From Leptospirales bacterium (GTDB taxonomy: Bacteria; Spirochaetota; Leptospiria; Leptospirales; Leptospiraceae): a DNA stretch of 64,000 nt. The notes beneath the pieces are model-generated. The model was not told where the DNA came from. It saw nothing but the letters and a program-made list of their open reading frames with translations, and did not search any database. Location of the stretch: contig JAAFIR010000007.1 in the NCBI GenBank assembly GCA_013297885.1, forward strand, positions 62,001 through 126,000, in the 5' to 3' direction. Below, in pieces: positions 27,892 through 36,251 of this stretch. A program made the translations under genes and the position numbers. The first letter of the stretch is position 1. Every line of letters begins with the position of its first letter.

Positions 27892-28230
27892 CTATGATTT
27901 TAACTTTTCATTTTCTAAATGTCGAGTGGAATCTCTTTCTGTATTTTTTTTAATAGTAGAAAGAAGTGCATCTTCCAAAGAAATATTCATTTGGTTTGCA
28001 AGACAAATCAGCACAAATAAAATATCTCCCATTTCAGAAGGAATGTCTTTTTTTTTGTCTTCTTTTTTAAAAGATTGATCTCCATAAACTCTAGCCATTA
28101 GTTTGGAAAACTCACCAACTTCTTCTACTAAAATTGCTAAATTAGTAAGTTCAGAAAAATACCTGACACCAAAAGTTTTGATCCAATCGTCAACTTTTTT
28201 TTGAGCATCATTTAAACTAAGTTCGCTCAT
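27892..28230 (-). CDS. MazG-like nucleotide pyrophosphohydrolase
   Basis: This 112-residue single-domain MazG-type enzyme hydrolyses NTPs or dNTPs to monophosphates, usually a house-cleaning role. The metal-binding EExxE appears as LVEEVGEFSKL and the second acidic motif as EMGDILFVLI, the E12-28-ExxD arrangement of all-alpha NTP pyrophosphatases. Its start codon overlaps the stop of the DUF1574-like gene (ATGA), although the two functions look unrelated. Confidence 0.88.
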   Translation of the reverse strand: MSELSLNDAQKKVDDWIKTFGVRYFSELTNLAILVEEVGEFSKLMARVYGDQSFKKEDKKKDIPSEMGDILFVLICLANQMNISLEDALLSTIKKNTERDSTRHLENEKLKS

Positions 28231-29261
28231 TTTAATTTATCAAGAACATAATTAGTAATTTCGTTATAACAAGCTCCACTTAAATGATGTGGATCCAAAA
28301 ATTTTTTACATTGAATTTTATCTAAATAATTACTCAGATCAATGATTGGAATTTGTTTTGATTCAAAATATTTTTTTTTGTTTTCTACAAAAGCAGTATA
28401 ATTTTTATTTTGGTTCAGTAAATCTTGGTAAGGTTTTGAAAGAAGTGGTCTGTAAATATAAAGTTTGATTTGGTTTTCATTTGCAAGACGAATAAATTCT
28501 TCAATGGATTTTACTTGTGTTTCAGATTCTTTAAAATTGAAATATTGGGTTTTGTAAAAAATTTCAGAATCTTTTTTTAAAGCTTCATCACTAGGTTCAT
28601 AAGAAAATAAATTTGGAATTCCACCAAAATTTTTTTCAACTGCTTCATCCACTTTGTTTAAAAATAATTCTCTCATAATTCTGGATTTTTCATTTTTAAT
28701 TCTGTCAAACACTACGGGAAGTTTTACAGGAAAACGAAACATTGAAAGCTCGCTAGAAATAAAAAAAGTTTCAAGCTCTGAACGAGAAAAAAAATTCCAA
28801 TATTTAAATATAAATTTATAATTATAAGAAAATTTTAAAGCATATTCATTTGCTTCTTCTTTTGTTGTCTCAGGAATAATTTCCAAAATTGCATAATCAA
28901 TTTTGATTCCAGATTTTAAAATTTCAGTGAGATTAAACAATAAATAAGAAGGTGTTGCCATTGGTGCTGAAAAATTGTAAGTGATTAAATTTGGATTTTT
29001 TTTCTGGATATAATCTTTTGAAAATTCTCCCATATGAGAAGTTCCAAATAAAACGAGTAATTTTTCATCTTTTCTATTTTTATGAAAATTTTCTAACTGG
29101 TTTAAAAGTTTTTTCTTACAATCATAAAAAGTAAACTCTGGTCTTGACTCAGTAAAATTTCTAAAAAATTCTAAACCAAATAATTTATCAAAAAAATAAA
29201 TTCCTAAAAAAAGAATCACGGGATAAAATAAAAATTTTTTCTGAAAAAAAGTATCACTCAT
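28227..29261 (-). CDS. DUF1574-like protein, probable SGNH-type acyl-group enzyme
   Basis: This 344-residue protein has one N-terminal membrane anchor (FLFYPVILFLGIYFFDKLF) and a large extracytoplasmic domain. LLVLFGTSHMGEF looks like the nucleophile loop of an SGNH hydrolase or DltD-like protein, and LDPHHLSGACYNEI near the C-terminus supplies Asp-x-x-His. It resembles the DUF1574 proteins that are expanded in Leptospira, which are often found near MBOAT acyltransferases; an MBOAT gene lies at 32832 on the same strand, beyond glnN. I infer a role in acylating a surface glycan; the reaction is unknown. Confidence 0.7.
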   Translation of the reverse strand: MSDTFFQKKFLFYPVILFLGIYFFDKLFGLEFFRNFTESRPEFTFYDCKKKLLNQLENFHKNRKDEKLLVLFGTSHMGEFSKDYIQKKNPNLITYNFSAPMATPSYLLFNLTEILKSGIKIDYAILEIIPETTKEEANEYALKFSYNYKFIFKYWNFFSRSELETFFISSELSMFRFPVKLPVVFDRIKNEKSRIMRELFLNKVDEAVEKNFGGIPNLFSYEPSDEALKKDSEIFYKTQYFNFKESETQVKSIEEFIRLANENQIKLYIYRPLLSKPYQDLLNQNKNYTAFVENKKKYFESKQIPIIDLSNYLDKIQCKKFLDPHHLSGACYNEITNYVLDKLK

Positions 29262-29332
29262 TTGCTCTAGACTTTAAATAAATCCAATTAAATCAATCTT
29301 AAAATAAGCTGATTTTCAATGTAAGTTTTTTT

Positions 29333-29519
29333 TGGTGAATTTTTCCCAAAGCACAGCTTTGGAATGCAAAATTAAAAATGAAAAATTAGGAATTAAAGTC
29401 TCATCCAAGTTTTAATTTTACATTTTTAATTTTCCTAAAAAGGTTGGAAAAACCGTGCTTTCAACTCTTGTCAAAAAATTTAATACAAAATTTTTCGACA
29501 CCGTTTCAATCACGTTCAC
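29333..29519 (+). repeat. Structured intergenic element, copy E5
   Basis: It starts TGGTGAA and ends CACGTTCAC. P1 is GTGAA/TTCAC, a compensatory change of the second pair from C-G to T-A. P2 is GTG/CAC, changed at the middle pair. The outer pairing is AAC/GTT. The first hairpin is long, with nested AT-rich palindromes, and the second is a variant of the TCAAAAAATT palindrome. The 3' end runs into the IS110 remnant. Confidence 0.85.
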
Positions 29520-29610
29520 TAGAATTGAAAAATCTTTTTTTTGAAAAATAAAATTTCACAACACAAAGCGAAGAAATATCTATCCCAATATAAAAATTAA
29601 CCTTATTCAT
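29506..29610 (-). pseudogene. 5' fragment of an IS110-like transposase gene
   Basis: A strong Shine-Dalgarno (AAAGGAGAA) precedes an ATG at 29610 that starts MNKVNFYIGIDIS. A short N-terminal leader followed by (Y/F)-(I/V)-G-I-D-(V/I)-S, whose aspartate is the first catalytic residue of the DEDD domain, is the hallmark of IS110-family transposases. After S13 the frame becomes unlike any transposase and stops inside repeat E5. The rest of the gene is missing, apparently replaced by E5 and its flank. This rests on 13 residues plus context, so it is tentative. Confidence 0.5.
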
Positions 29611-29938
29611 AAAATTCTCCTTTTAAGAAAAAAAGATGACCGAACAATATTTGAATGAACTTTTTCCACGATACTGATTTACATAGTGAAATCGATTACT
29701 CTATTTAGTTTTATCAAACAATACTATAGAGCCTTGTTCGCTATTTAGGTTGTAAACCTTGAAAGTGATGGTAGGCTTCTTCTACAGTTTGTTCTGTGAA
29801 CTTTTTTAGTGATAATTTAAAACAGGAAAATAGTCACTTTTTTATCTGAATTGAATAATCTTTCAATAAAATCCCTTCCTTCTCAAGGGAAGGGATTTAG
29901 GGTTAGGTGAAAAGAAAAATTCGCAAAGAAAATTGCCA
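29611..29938 (-). other. Upstream non-coding region of the IS110-like remnant; hairpin-rich
   Basis: No gene is visible. The 150-200 bases upstream of the transposase start contain an AGGTT/AACCT hairpin (near 29748-29762) and a patch richer in G+C than the flanks. In IS110 elements the non-coding end upstream of the gene can encode a structured guide (bridge) RNA, so this may be its remnant. A separate hairpin, AAATCCCTTCCTT with a near-perfect complement, lies at 29869-29898 and is followed by GGGTTAGGT, also found in the truncated repeat at 32781. Confidence 0.35.
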
Positions 29939-29973
29939 AAAAAAAGCCCTCGATTTCTCGAAGGCTTTTTTTT
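29939..29973 (-). terminator. Intrinsic terminator of glnN (bidirectional)
   Basis: A stem AAAAAGCC-TCGA/TCGA-GGCTTTTT with one C/A mismatch and a four-base loop is followed on either strand by a T-run. It begins about 22 bases after the glnN stop. Confidence 0.75.
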
Positions 29974-29994
29974 GTCTTGATCGTTTAACTTTGA

Positions 29995-32172
29995 TTAAAC
30001 GATGAACAACATTTCTGAATAAGTTGGGAGTGGCCAGAAAGCAGAATCCACTATTAATTCTAACTTGTCAGCAACTTCACGAACTTCATTCATTTTTGGA
30101 ATTACAGAAGATTTAAAATGCTCAGCGTGTTTTAAAACATCAGAATCTTCATGGTCAAGAGCTTTTTCTAAAGCATCCAATTTTGATTTTAATTGGTTGT
30201 TTAATCCAGCTACATCTTTTAAGTGTTCCAATTGCTCTTTCACAGAATCAGCACCAAGTAAATCTTTAGTTTCAGAAATACTTTCAGCAATTTGACCTTG
30301 GTACAAAATACAAGCTGGGAGAATTTGTCTTCTTCCCATATCAAGAGTAGTTTGACCTTCTTGGTTAATTACTTTATTGTATGCTTCAAGAGTGATTACA
30401 TAACGGCTTTCTAATTCTTTTGCACTCATTACTTTGTATTTTTCAAACAAAGCAATTTTGTCTTTAGTGATTAAAGCAGGCATTGCATCTACTAAAGTTG
30501 CAAAATTTGGTAGTCCACGTTTTGCAGCTTCTTGTTTCCAAGCATCTGAATAATTATCACCATTAAACACAATTCTTTTGTGTTTTTTGATATTATCAGT
30601 TAGAACTTCTGATACAGCAGTTGCAACAGTTGCACCACCCTTGATTTTAGATTCAAGCTCAGTAGCAATATCATCTAGTGCTTCAGCAACAATTGTGTTT
30701 AAGAAACAGTTTGGATCTCCAAGAGATAATGAAGAAGGAACTGCTCTAAACTCAAATTTGTTTCCAGTAAATGCAAATGGAGAAGTTCTGTTTCTATCAG
30801 TTGTATCTTTTGGAAATTTTGGAAGAGTGGAAACTCCAAGTTCCATAAATGTTTCTGGTTTAGAAGATTTTGCAGGACCTTTTTCAAGTTGCTCAATGAT
30901 GTCATTTAATTGGTCACCAAGAAATGCTGAAATGATAGCTGGAGGAGCTTCGTTTGCACCAAGTCTATGATCGTTACCAGGATTAGAAATTGCTACTCTT
31001 AAAAGATCACCATATTTATCAACACCACGTAATGTTGCTACAAGGAATACTAAAAATTGTGCATTGTTATGTGGATTGTCACCAGGCTCTAATAAATTTT
31101 GACCGTCATTTGAACTCATTGACCAGTTGTTGTGTTTTCCAGAACCGTTTACACCTTTAAATGGTTTTTCATGTAAAAGACAAGCAAGACCATGTTTGTT
31201 TGCAGTTTTTTTCAAAACATCCATAACTAGTTGGTTGTGATCCATTGCTATGTTTGTAGTAGAATAGATTGGAGCAATTTCGTATTGAGAAGGAGCAACT
31301 TCATTGTGACGAGTTTTTGCGTTTACACCAAGTAGCCATAACTCAGCTTCCACTTCTTTCATAAATTCCAAAATTCTTGGTTTGATAGAACCAAAATATT
31401 GGTCTTCAGATTCTTGACCTTTTGGAGGTTTTGCACCAAATAAAGATCTACCAGTTAAAATTAAATCTTGTCTTAGGTTGAAGAAATTTTTATCAATACA
31501 AAAATATTCTTGTTCTGGACCAACAGTAGTTGTAACTCTAGTTGCTTCATTGTTTCCAAAAATTTTTAGAATTCTAAGTGCATGTGTAGATAAAACATCC
31601 ATGGAACGAAGAAGAGGAATTTTTTTATCAAGTGCTTCGCCTGTGTAAGAACAAAATGCTGTTGGAATTACAAGAGTAGTGTCTCTTACAAATGCAGGAG
31701 AAGTTGCATCCCATGCAGTGTATCCTCTTGCTTCAAATGTAGCTCTTGAACCACCAGATGGAAATGAAGAAGCATCTGGTTCACCTTTCACTAATTCTTT
31801 TCCACTAAATTCCATGATTGCTTCAAAGCCCTCTTGTGGAGAAATAAATGAATCATGTTTTTCAGCAGTGAGTCCAGTTAGGGGGTGAAACCAATGAGTG
31901 TAATGAGTTGCACCAAGTTCTAATGCCCAATCTTTCATTGCATTTGCAACAGCATCTGCGATAGTTGGATCAAGTGCTTTTCCATCATTGATTGTTTTTT
32001 TGAGTGATTTATAAACAGCTTTTGGTAATCTTTCTTGCATTACCTTATCATTAAATACTTTGCTTCCAAATAATTCTGGAACCGGAGTTACTGAAAAGTC
32101 ATATTCAGATTCTACATGTAATAAATCAGAGATTCTTGCAATCGCATCCTGTCTTGCAGTTCTAAGAGTCAT
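29995..32172 (-). CDS. glnN: Glutamine synthetase type III
   Basis: Type III glutamine synthetase (725 residues, the usual large size) makes glutamine from glutamate, ammonia and ATP. The N-terminal GSIII-specific region includes FGSKVFNDKVMQERLPK, and THWFHPLTGLTAEKHDSF is characteristic. VGPEQEYF carries metal ligands, and GVNGSGKHNNWSMS and NPGNDHRLGANEAPPAI form the ATP/glutamate site. It is transcribed alone and ends with a strong terminator. The last two codons and stop lie in a hairpin (TCGTTTAA with its complement) that shares an 18-mer with repeat copy E2. No GlnB or GlnE partner is nearby, in keeping with GSIII regulation. Confidence 0.96.
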   Translation of the reverse strand: MTLRTARQDAIARISDLLHVESEYDFSVTPVPELFGSKVFNDKVMQERLPKAVYKSLKKTINDGKALDPTIADAVANAMKDWALELGATHYTHWFHPLTGLTAEKHDSFISPQEGFEAIMEFSGKELVKGEPDASSFPSGGSRATFEARGYTAWDATSPAFVRDTTLVIPTAFCSYTGEALDKKIPLLRSMDVLSTHALRILKIFGNNEATRVTTTVGPEQEYFCIDKNFFNLRQDLILTGRSLFGAKPPKGQESEDQYFGSIKPRILEFMKEVEAELWLLGVNAKTRHNEVAPSQYEIAPIYSTTNIAMDHNQLVMDVLKKTANKHGLACLLHEKPFKGVNGSGKHNNWSMSSNDGQNLLEPGDNPHNNAQFLVFLVATLRGVDKYGDLLRVAISNPGNDHRLGANEAPPAIISAFLGDQLNDIIEQLEKGPAKSSKPETFMELGVSTLPKFPKDTTDRNRTSPFAFTGNKFEFRAVPSSLSLGDPNCFLNTIVAEALDDIATELESKIKGGATVATAVSEVLTDNIKKHKRIVFNGDNYSDAWKQEAAKRGLPNFATLVDAMPALITKDKIALFEKYKVMSAKELESRYVITLEAYNKVINQEGQTTLDMGRRQILPACILYQGQIAESISETKDLLGADSVKEQLEHLKDVAGLNNQLKSKLDALEKALDHEDSDVLKHAEHFKSSVIPKMNEVREVADKLELIVDSAFWPLPTYSEMLFIV

Positions 32173-32282
32173 AAGTTCTACCTTAACCTTAATTTTTTCT
32201 AGTCATTTTACTATCTCTAAAGCTAGGCTTTTTTGAAAATGAAATTTTAACTTGAGATAGCTTGTTTTTGGATTTTTTTTCT

Positions 32283-32399
32283 GGCGATACTTGATTTCCA
32301 ATTTTTGGAAATCAAGTCCGAGCTGCTTCATGCTTCGCTAACGCTTCGGTCTCTTCGAGACTCTGGCGACACTTCCGCATCTCTATCGCAAAGAATTAT
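32283..32399 (+). repeat. Structured intergenic element, copy E6
   Basis: It starts GGCGATA and ends CTCTATCGC. P1 is GCGAT/ATCGC and P2 is GAG/CTC, both compensatory variants. The first hairpin is CTTGATTTCC with its complement; the second region is richer in G+C, with the nested stem GTCTC/GAGAC. It lies about 110 bases upstream of glnN, in the opposite orientation. Confidence 0.75.
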
Positions 32400-32626
32400 C
32401 CAATTAAATTGATGCAAGTTTTGTACCGTGAGGAACTAGTCGATCGATACAACAACAAATTCTGCTGACATTGAAATCTGACTACAATCTGGATTAATTT
32501 TCCTGGTTTAAAGTAATCCTTTTTAAATAAATTTTGATATTCATATAATCTTAAGTAGAATTATTTTTCAAATTGAAAAATTTTTCACTCGTATAAATCA
32601 AATCAATTAATTCAAAAAAATTTATA

Positions 32627-32776
32627 TTATTCATTTTTCCCTTCTACAATTTTGATTTCTTCTTCAGTTAAGTAGTACAATTTATAAATGGATTGATCAA
32701 TTACAGAGTCCAAAATTAAAAATTCTTTATTTGCTATTAAAATCTCTTTTTTTATTTGTATTGAATAAAGTTTTTC
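32627..32776 (-). pseudogene. C-terminal tail of an Eco57I-like DNA methylase/restriction enzyme
   Basis: A 49-codon frame without start codon ends LYYLTEEEIKIVEGKNE and stop. The pattern I-D-Q-x-(V/I)-Y-x-L-Y-x-LTEEEIKIVEG is the usual C-terminus of type II N6-adenine methylase/restriction fusions of the Eco57I class. Only the tail survives; a TAA and the truncated repeat at 32781 lie directly upstream. This indicates that a restriction-modification gene was once here and was lost. Confidence 0.65.
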
Positions 32777-32780
32777 TTAA

Positions 32781-32826
32781 GCCCCTTCCCTGTGAGGCTA
32801 ACAGGGTTAGGTAAAAAAATTCGCCC
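32781..32826 (-). repeat. Truncated structured element (5' part only)
   Basis: On the minus strand it begins GGGCGAATTTTTTTACC, forms a first hairpin AACCCTG/CAGGG and reaches GGGGCTT, matching the P2 strand and CT of the family. The 3' half is missing, and the methylase remnant follows immediately. Confidence 0.55.
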
Positions 32827-32831
32827 AAAGT

Positions 32832-34247
32832 TCAAAACTGAAAGTAAATAAAATCTCCACCACCGTCTCCAAATAATGCAAGCAATATAAACATTACAAA
32901 ACTAAAAATAGGAATGAGAACCTTTTCTAATTTTTTAAATTTTATAAGTTTAGAATAATCGTATTGCAACCAGTTTAATAAAAATCCTATTAAAACATAA
33001 AGAATGATTTGGTCTCTTGTTCCAACTGTGATTCCATTGTTTAAAGAAAAAAAAGTATAACTGAGTCTTTTCATTAAGACTATTGAATCTGTTCCAGCAG
33101 AGCCTGATCTAAAAAAAATTGCAGACATAGAAAAAAAGAAGAAAATTAATACACGTTTAAAAAATTTTAAAAATTCATTTTTGGGAGTGAGATTAATTTC
33201 TTTTGCTTGAAAAATTCTTTCTATCCAAAGTAAAATTCCAAAATACGCACCCCAAAAAACAAATGCTAAATTTGAACCATGCCAAAAACCACCAAGCACC
33301 ATTGTTAAAAACATATTCCAATTGCTTCCATGAAATCCTTTTTTGTTTCCACCAAGTGGAATGTACAAATAATCTCTTAGCCAAGTAGAAAGTGTGATAT
33401 GCCATCTAGTCCAAAGCTCTGTAAAACTTGCTGAATAAAAAGGTCCTTTAAAATTTTCTGGAATATCAAAACCGACAAGAAGAGCAAGCCCTCTTGCAAT
33501 ATCAGTGTAGCCAGAAAAGTCGCAATACACTTGGATTGCAAATCCCAAAAAGCCCAAAAAAATTGAAGTATAATGGTATTTTTCAGGACTAAAAAAAATT
33601 GGATTTATTAAACCCCCAATATTATCTGCAATCACTACTTTTTTAAATAAACCTAAGAGTAAAAATAATATTCCTTGATTCATTGAATCTTTTGTGATAA
33701 TTGGAGAATTAATTTTTGGCAAAAAATCAAATGTTCTCATAATGGGACCAGCAATTAGCTGAGGAAAAAAAATAATAAAAAGTGTATAATCAAAAAAAGA
33801 AATTTTTTCTTTAACATTCTCCCTATGAATATCCATTTGAATAGCAATTAACTGAAATGTATAAAATGAAATTGCAAGTGGCAAAATGATATTGTACTCT
33901 TTGGACAAATCTAAAAATAAATTTGAGTTTGATAATTTATAAAAACTATCTAAGAAAAAATAAAAATATTTAAAAAAAGCTAAATTGATTAAGTTTAAAA
34001 CTAAAATAAATCCCAAAACAAAATTTGTATTTTCCCCATTTTGTTTTTTTTTAAGTAATAAATTACTAAAATAATAGTTGATACTGATTACTGAAAAAAA
34101 ATGAATTGTTGCTAGAACATCATAATACAAATAAAATAAAAAAGAAGATAAAAATAAAATATATTTTTTAAATTTATCTTCCACATTCCAATAAATTATA
34201 TAAGTGAAAAAAAATAAAATTAGAAATGGAATGGAATTAAATAGCAT
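32832..34247 (-). CDS. MBOAT-family O-acyltransferase
   Basis: This 471-residue polytopic inner-membrane protein of the AlgI/DltB type (about 10-12 membrane segments) transfers acyl groups across the membrane onto an extracytoplasmic acceptor. FYTFQLIAIQMDIHR, IAGPIMRTFDFLP, YCDFSGYTDIARG, LWTRWHITLSTWLRDYLYIPLGGNKKG and GGFWHGSNLAF with the catalytic histidine are all present. It is the last gene of the operon DUF374 acyltransferase-sppA-MBOAT, sharing one base with the sppA stop. The acceptor is unknown; a DUF1574/SGNH protein encoded downstream could be the periplasmic partner. Confidence 0.92.
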   Translation of the reverse strand: MLFNSIPFLILFFFTYIIYWNVEDKFKKYILFLSSFLFYLYYDVLATIHFFSVISINYYFSNLLLKKKQNGENTNFVLGFILVLNLINLAFFKYFYFFLDSFYKLSNSNLFLDLSKEYNIILPLAISFYTFQLIAIQMDIHRENVKEKISFFDYTLFIIFFPQLIAGPIMRTFDFLPKINSPIITKDSMNQGILFLLLGLFKKVVIADNIGGLINPIFFSPEKYHYTSIFLGFLGFAIQVYCDFSGYTDIARGLALLVGFDIPENFKGPFYSASFTELWTRWHITLSTWLRDYLYIPLGGNKKGFHGSNWNMFLTMVLGGFWHGSNLAFVFWGAYFGILLWIERIFQAKEINLTPKNEFLKFFKRVLIFFFFSMSAIFFRSGSAGTDSIVLMKRLSYTFFSLNNGITVGTRDQIILYVLIGFLLNWLQYDYSKLIKFKKLEKVLIPIFSFVMFILLALFGDGGGDFIYFQF

Positions 34248-35209
34248 TAATTCATCCAGAGATATAAAAATTTATTTTGCATTTTTAATTGAATCAAATC
34301 TTCTAAACCAATTCTTGATGGGTTAGATGTTGAAATTTGATAAGGACTTTTTAAATGTCTATCACCATCATATGAATAATAAATGATTCTTGGATTTTTT
34401 GAACCATAATAATTTGGCTGAGATTTTGCCATTTCAATTGCATCTGGAAAATATCCAACTTTATCAATTAAATCTTCTTTTAGTGCGTCTCCAGCAGAAA
34501 AAATTCTACCATCAGCCACTGAAGAAATTCTAGAAGAAACAGATTTTCTGCTTTTTACAACTACACCTACAAATTGGTCATACAAATTATTTACTACACG
34601 TTTTAAAATTTTTTCTTGGTCTGGTTTTAATTCTACAAATGGTGAACCAATTTGTTTGTTTTCACCAGAAGTGATTGATTCGTCTTTTATGCCTAATTTT
34701 TCGAGTCCACCTTTTACATTAAATCTTTGCATAATGACTCCAATTGATCCTGTAACATTGGAAGGAAGTGCAACAATTTTATCTGCTGCCATTGCCACAT
34801 AATATCCACCGCTTGCAGCCGTACTCATAAACATAGCTATGACTGGAATTTTTGTTTGGCTCTTAAATTTCATAATTTCTTGGTAAATGATTTCACTAGC
34901 TGTAACAGTTCCACCAGGTGAATCGATTTTTAAAATTACAGCAAAAACAGAGCTATCATTTCTAGCTTCATCTAAAGCTGAAATTACAAATTCAACCATA
35001 GAAGGATTTCTTCCGCCTAAAAGACCAATAGATCCACCCTCAGATTCTGAAATAACACCTTCGATTGGAATAATAGCAATTCTTGAGGAACGATCCCCGG
35101 TGGAATCAATTTTATGTGTTTGAACAAATGAACTTCTTCCGCCACCACCTAAATTTAAAAATAAACAATTTTGTAAAAGGAACAAAAATCCTATTATCAA
35201 TAATCTCAT
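34247..35209 (-). CDS. sppA: Signal peptide peptidase SppA (lipoprotein-type N-terminus)
   Basis: This 320-residue S49 serine protease degrades cleaved signal peptides in the membrane. The domain runs from about residue 42 (RIAIIPIEGVIS), with ILKIDSPGGTVTASE, the nucleophile serine in STAASGGYYVAMAADKI and GSIGVIMQRF; the catalytic lysine would come from VSSRISSVADGRIFSG-region of the C-terminal half or the neighbouring subunit, as in short SppA. The first 15 residues end LLQNC, suggesting a lipoprotein anchor instead of the usual transmembrane helix. It overlaps its neighbours on both sides (four bases and one base). Confidence 0.9.
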   Translation of the reverse strand: MRLLIIGFLFLLQNCLFLNLGGGGRSSFVQTHKIDSTGDRSSRIAIIPIEGVISESEGGSIGLLGGRNPSMVEFVISALDEARNDSSVFAVILKIDSPGGTVTASEIIYQEIMKFKSQTKIPVIAMFMSTAASGGYYVAMAADKIVALPSNVTGSIGVIMQRFNVKGGLEKLGIKDESITSGENKQIGSPFVELKPDQEKILKRVVNNLYDQFVGVVVKSRKSVSSRISSVADGRIFSAGDALKEDLIDKVGYFPDAIEMAKSQPNYYGSKNPRIIYYSYDGDRHLKSPYQISTSNPSRIGLEDLIQLKMQNKFLYLWMN

Positions 35210-35871
35210 TTGGAACTCTCCGATTTAATTTTTTCTAAAATTTCAATTTGCTCTAACATAATTTTTTCTAATTGAATTTGGTAACTTTCTGTTTCTTTAA
35301 TTCCTTCAGGTACATAAAATGGTTCTGAATAATGAACCCACTGTTTTGCAAAAAATTTTGGGAAACGATGTTTGTCCCAAGATTTAAATTCATGGTAAGA
35401 ATCAAATGTGGAACAAAAACAAATAATTGGTAATTTTGTGAGTGAAGCAATTTGAATTACACCAGCTTGCACTTTGTAAATTGGACCTCTTGGACCGTCA
35501 GGTGTAAAAATGGGAACTCTTCCTGCTTTTATAACTTTTAGTAATTGTCTAAATGCAGCCGATCCACCTTTGGAAGATGAACCTCTCACAGATTCCATTT
35601 TGAATCGTAAAAATGTTTCGTAAATAAATTCACCATCTTTGGAGTGAGAAACAAGTGGGGTTAAAATAATTTTTCTATCACGTTGTAAAAAAACTGCCAC
35701 ATGTTTTGTGAGAGATAAAATTTGGTTGTGCCAACCAGCAAAAATAAAACCTGATTTTTTTTCTAAAAATTTTTTGGTTTCTTCAGGAATGATGATTTCC
35801 TTATTTCTAACAAAAAAAAACCAAACTCTTAAAATCAAATAAACAATATAACTAATGATTTTGTACTTCAT
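35206..35871 (-). CDS. Lysophospholipid acyltransferase-like protein (DUF374 family)
   Basis: This 221-residue protein of the DUF374 group is related to LpxL-type lysophospholipid acyltransferases. A hydrophobic N-terminus (ISYIVYLILRVWFFFV) anchors it to the inner membrane. Motifs are FAGWHNQIL (H-x-N instead of the usual HX4D first motif), VRGSSSKGGSAAFRQLL and FTPDGPRGP. It may add a Kdo- or lipid A-linked acyl chain, but the exact substrate is unknown. It heads the sppA-MBOAT operon, which makes an envelope-lipid role plausible. Confidence 0.85.
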   Translation of the reverse strand: MKYKIISYIVYLILRVWFFFVRNKEIIIPEETKKFLEKKSGFIFAGWHNQILSLTKHVAVFLQRDRKIILTPLVSHSKDGEFIYETFLRFKMESVRGSSSKGGSAAFRQLLKVIKAGRVPIFTPDGPRGPIYKVQAGVIQIASLTKLPIICFCSTFDSYHEFKSWDKHRFPKFFAKQWVHYSEPFYVPEGIKETESYQIQLEKIMLEQIEILEKIKSESSK

Positions 35872-35943
35872 CTAAAACTGTTATTTTAAATTAAATAAAA
35901 AAATCTATCTTTTTAAAATCGTTAAACTTGGTCTATTTTTTTT

Positions 35944-36034
35944 GGGCGAGTTTTTGCTATGCAAAAATCGGGCTTTCCTCTTTTGTCAAAAAATTGCATA
36001 AGCAATTTTTTGACATCGAGTCAATCCCTCTCGC
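35944..36034 (+). repeat. Structured intergenic element, copy E7 (shortest intact copy)
   Basis: It starts GGGCGAG and ends CCCTCTCGC. P1 is GCGAG/CTCGC (compensatory at the fifth pair), P2 is GGG/CCC and the outer pairing is CTC/GAG. The first hairpin is only TTTTTGC/GCAAAAA with a three-base loop; the second is the shared GTCAAAAAATTGC palindrome. At 91 bp it gives the minimal element. Confidence 0.88.
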
Positions 36035-36081
36035 ATAGGTTTGAAAAATTTTTTTTATAAAAACATCACACCATGTTAAAA

Positions 36082-36166
36082 GCCTGACAAAAAGTTTTTT
36101 ATCGAAAAACAAAAATTCAAAAGGAAAATTTGTAAATTTTTCTTAGGAAAAACTTTTTTTTCAGGC
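36082..36166. repeat. Long imperfect inverted repeat upstream of tesA
   Basis: Arms of about 19 bases (AGCCTGACAAAAAGTTTTT and its near-complement ending TTTTCAGGCT) are separated by about 46 AT-rich bases, with one base difference in arm length. The remainder of 35872-36251 is repeat E7 and AT-rich sequence with no gene. Confidence 0.6.
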
Positions 36167-36251
36167 TCTGATTCTATATTTGAGTAATTAGACTGAATTT
36201 AAAAATAAATTTTTTATTTGCTAAAATGAATTTATAAAAAAATCTAGAGGT

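Noticed and set aside
30065-31888. Several ORFs of 69-130 codons on the plus strand
   Set aside because: They are antisense shadows of glnN, generated by its codon usage, without starts that have ribosome binding sites.
36082-36166. The 19-bp inverted repeat as another copy of the structured element
   Set aside because: It contains AGCCTGAC, reminiscent of the E3/E10 core, but lacks P1, the CT/AT signature and the one-base spacer.
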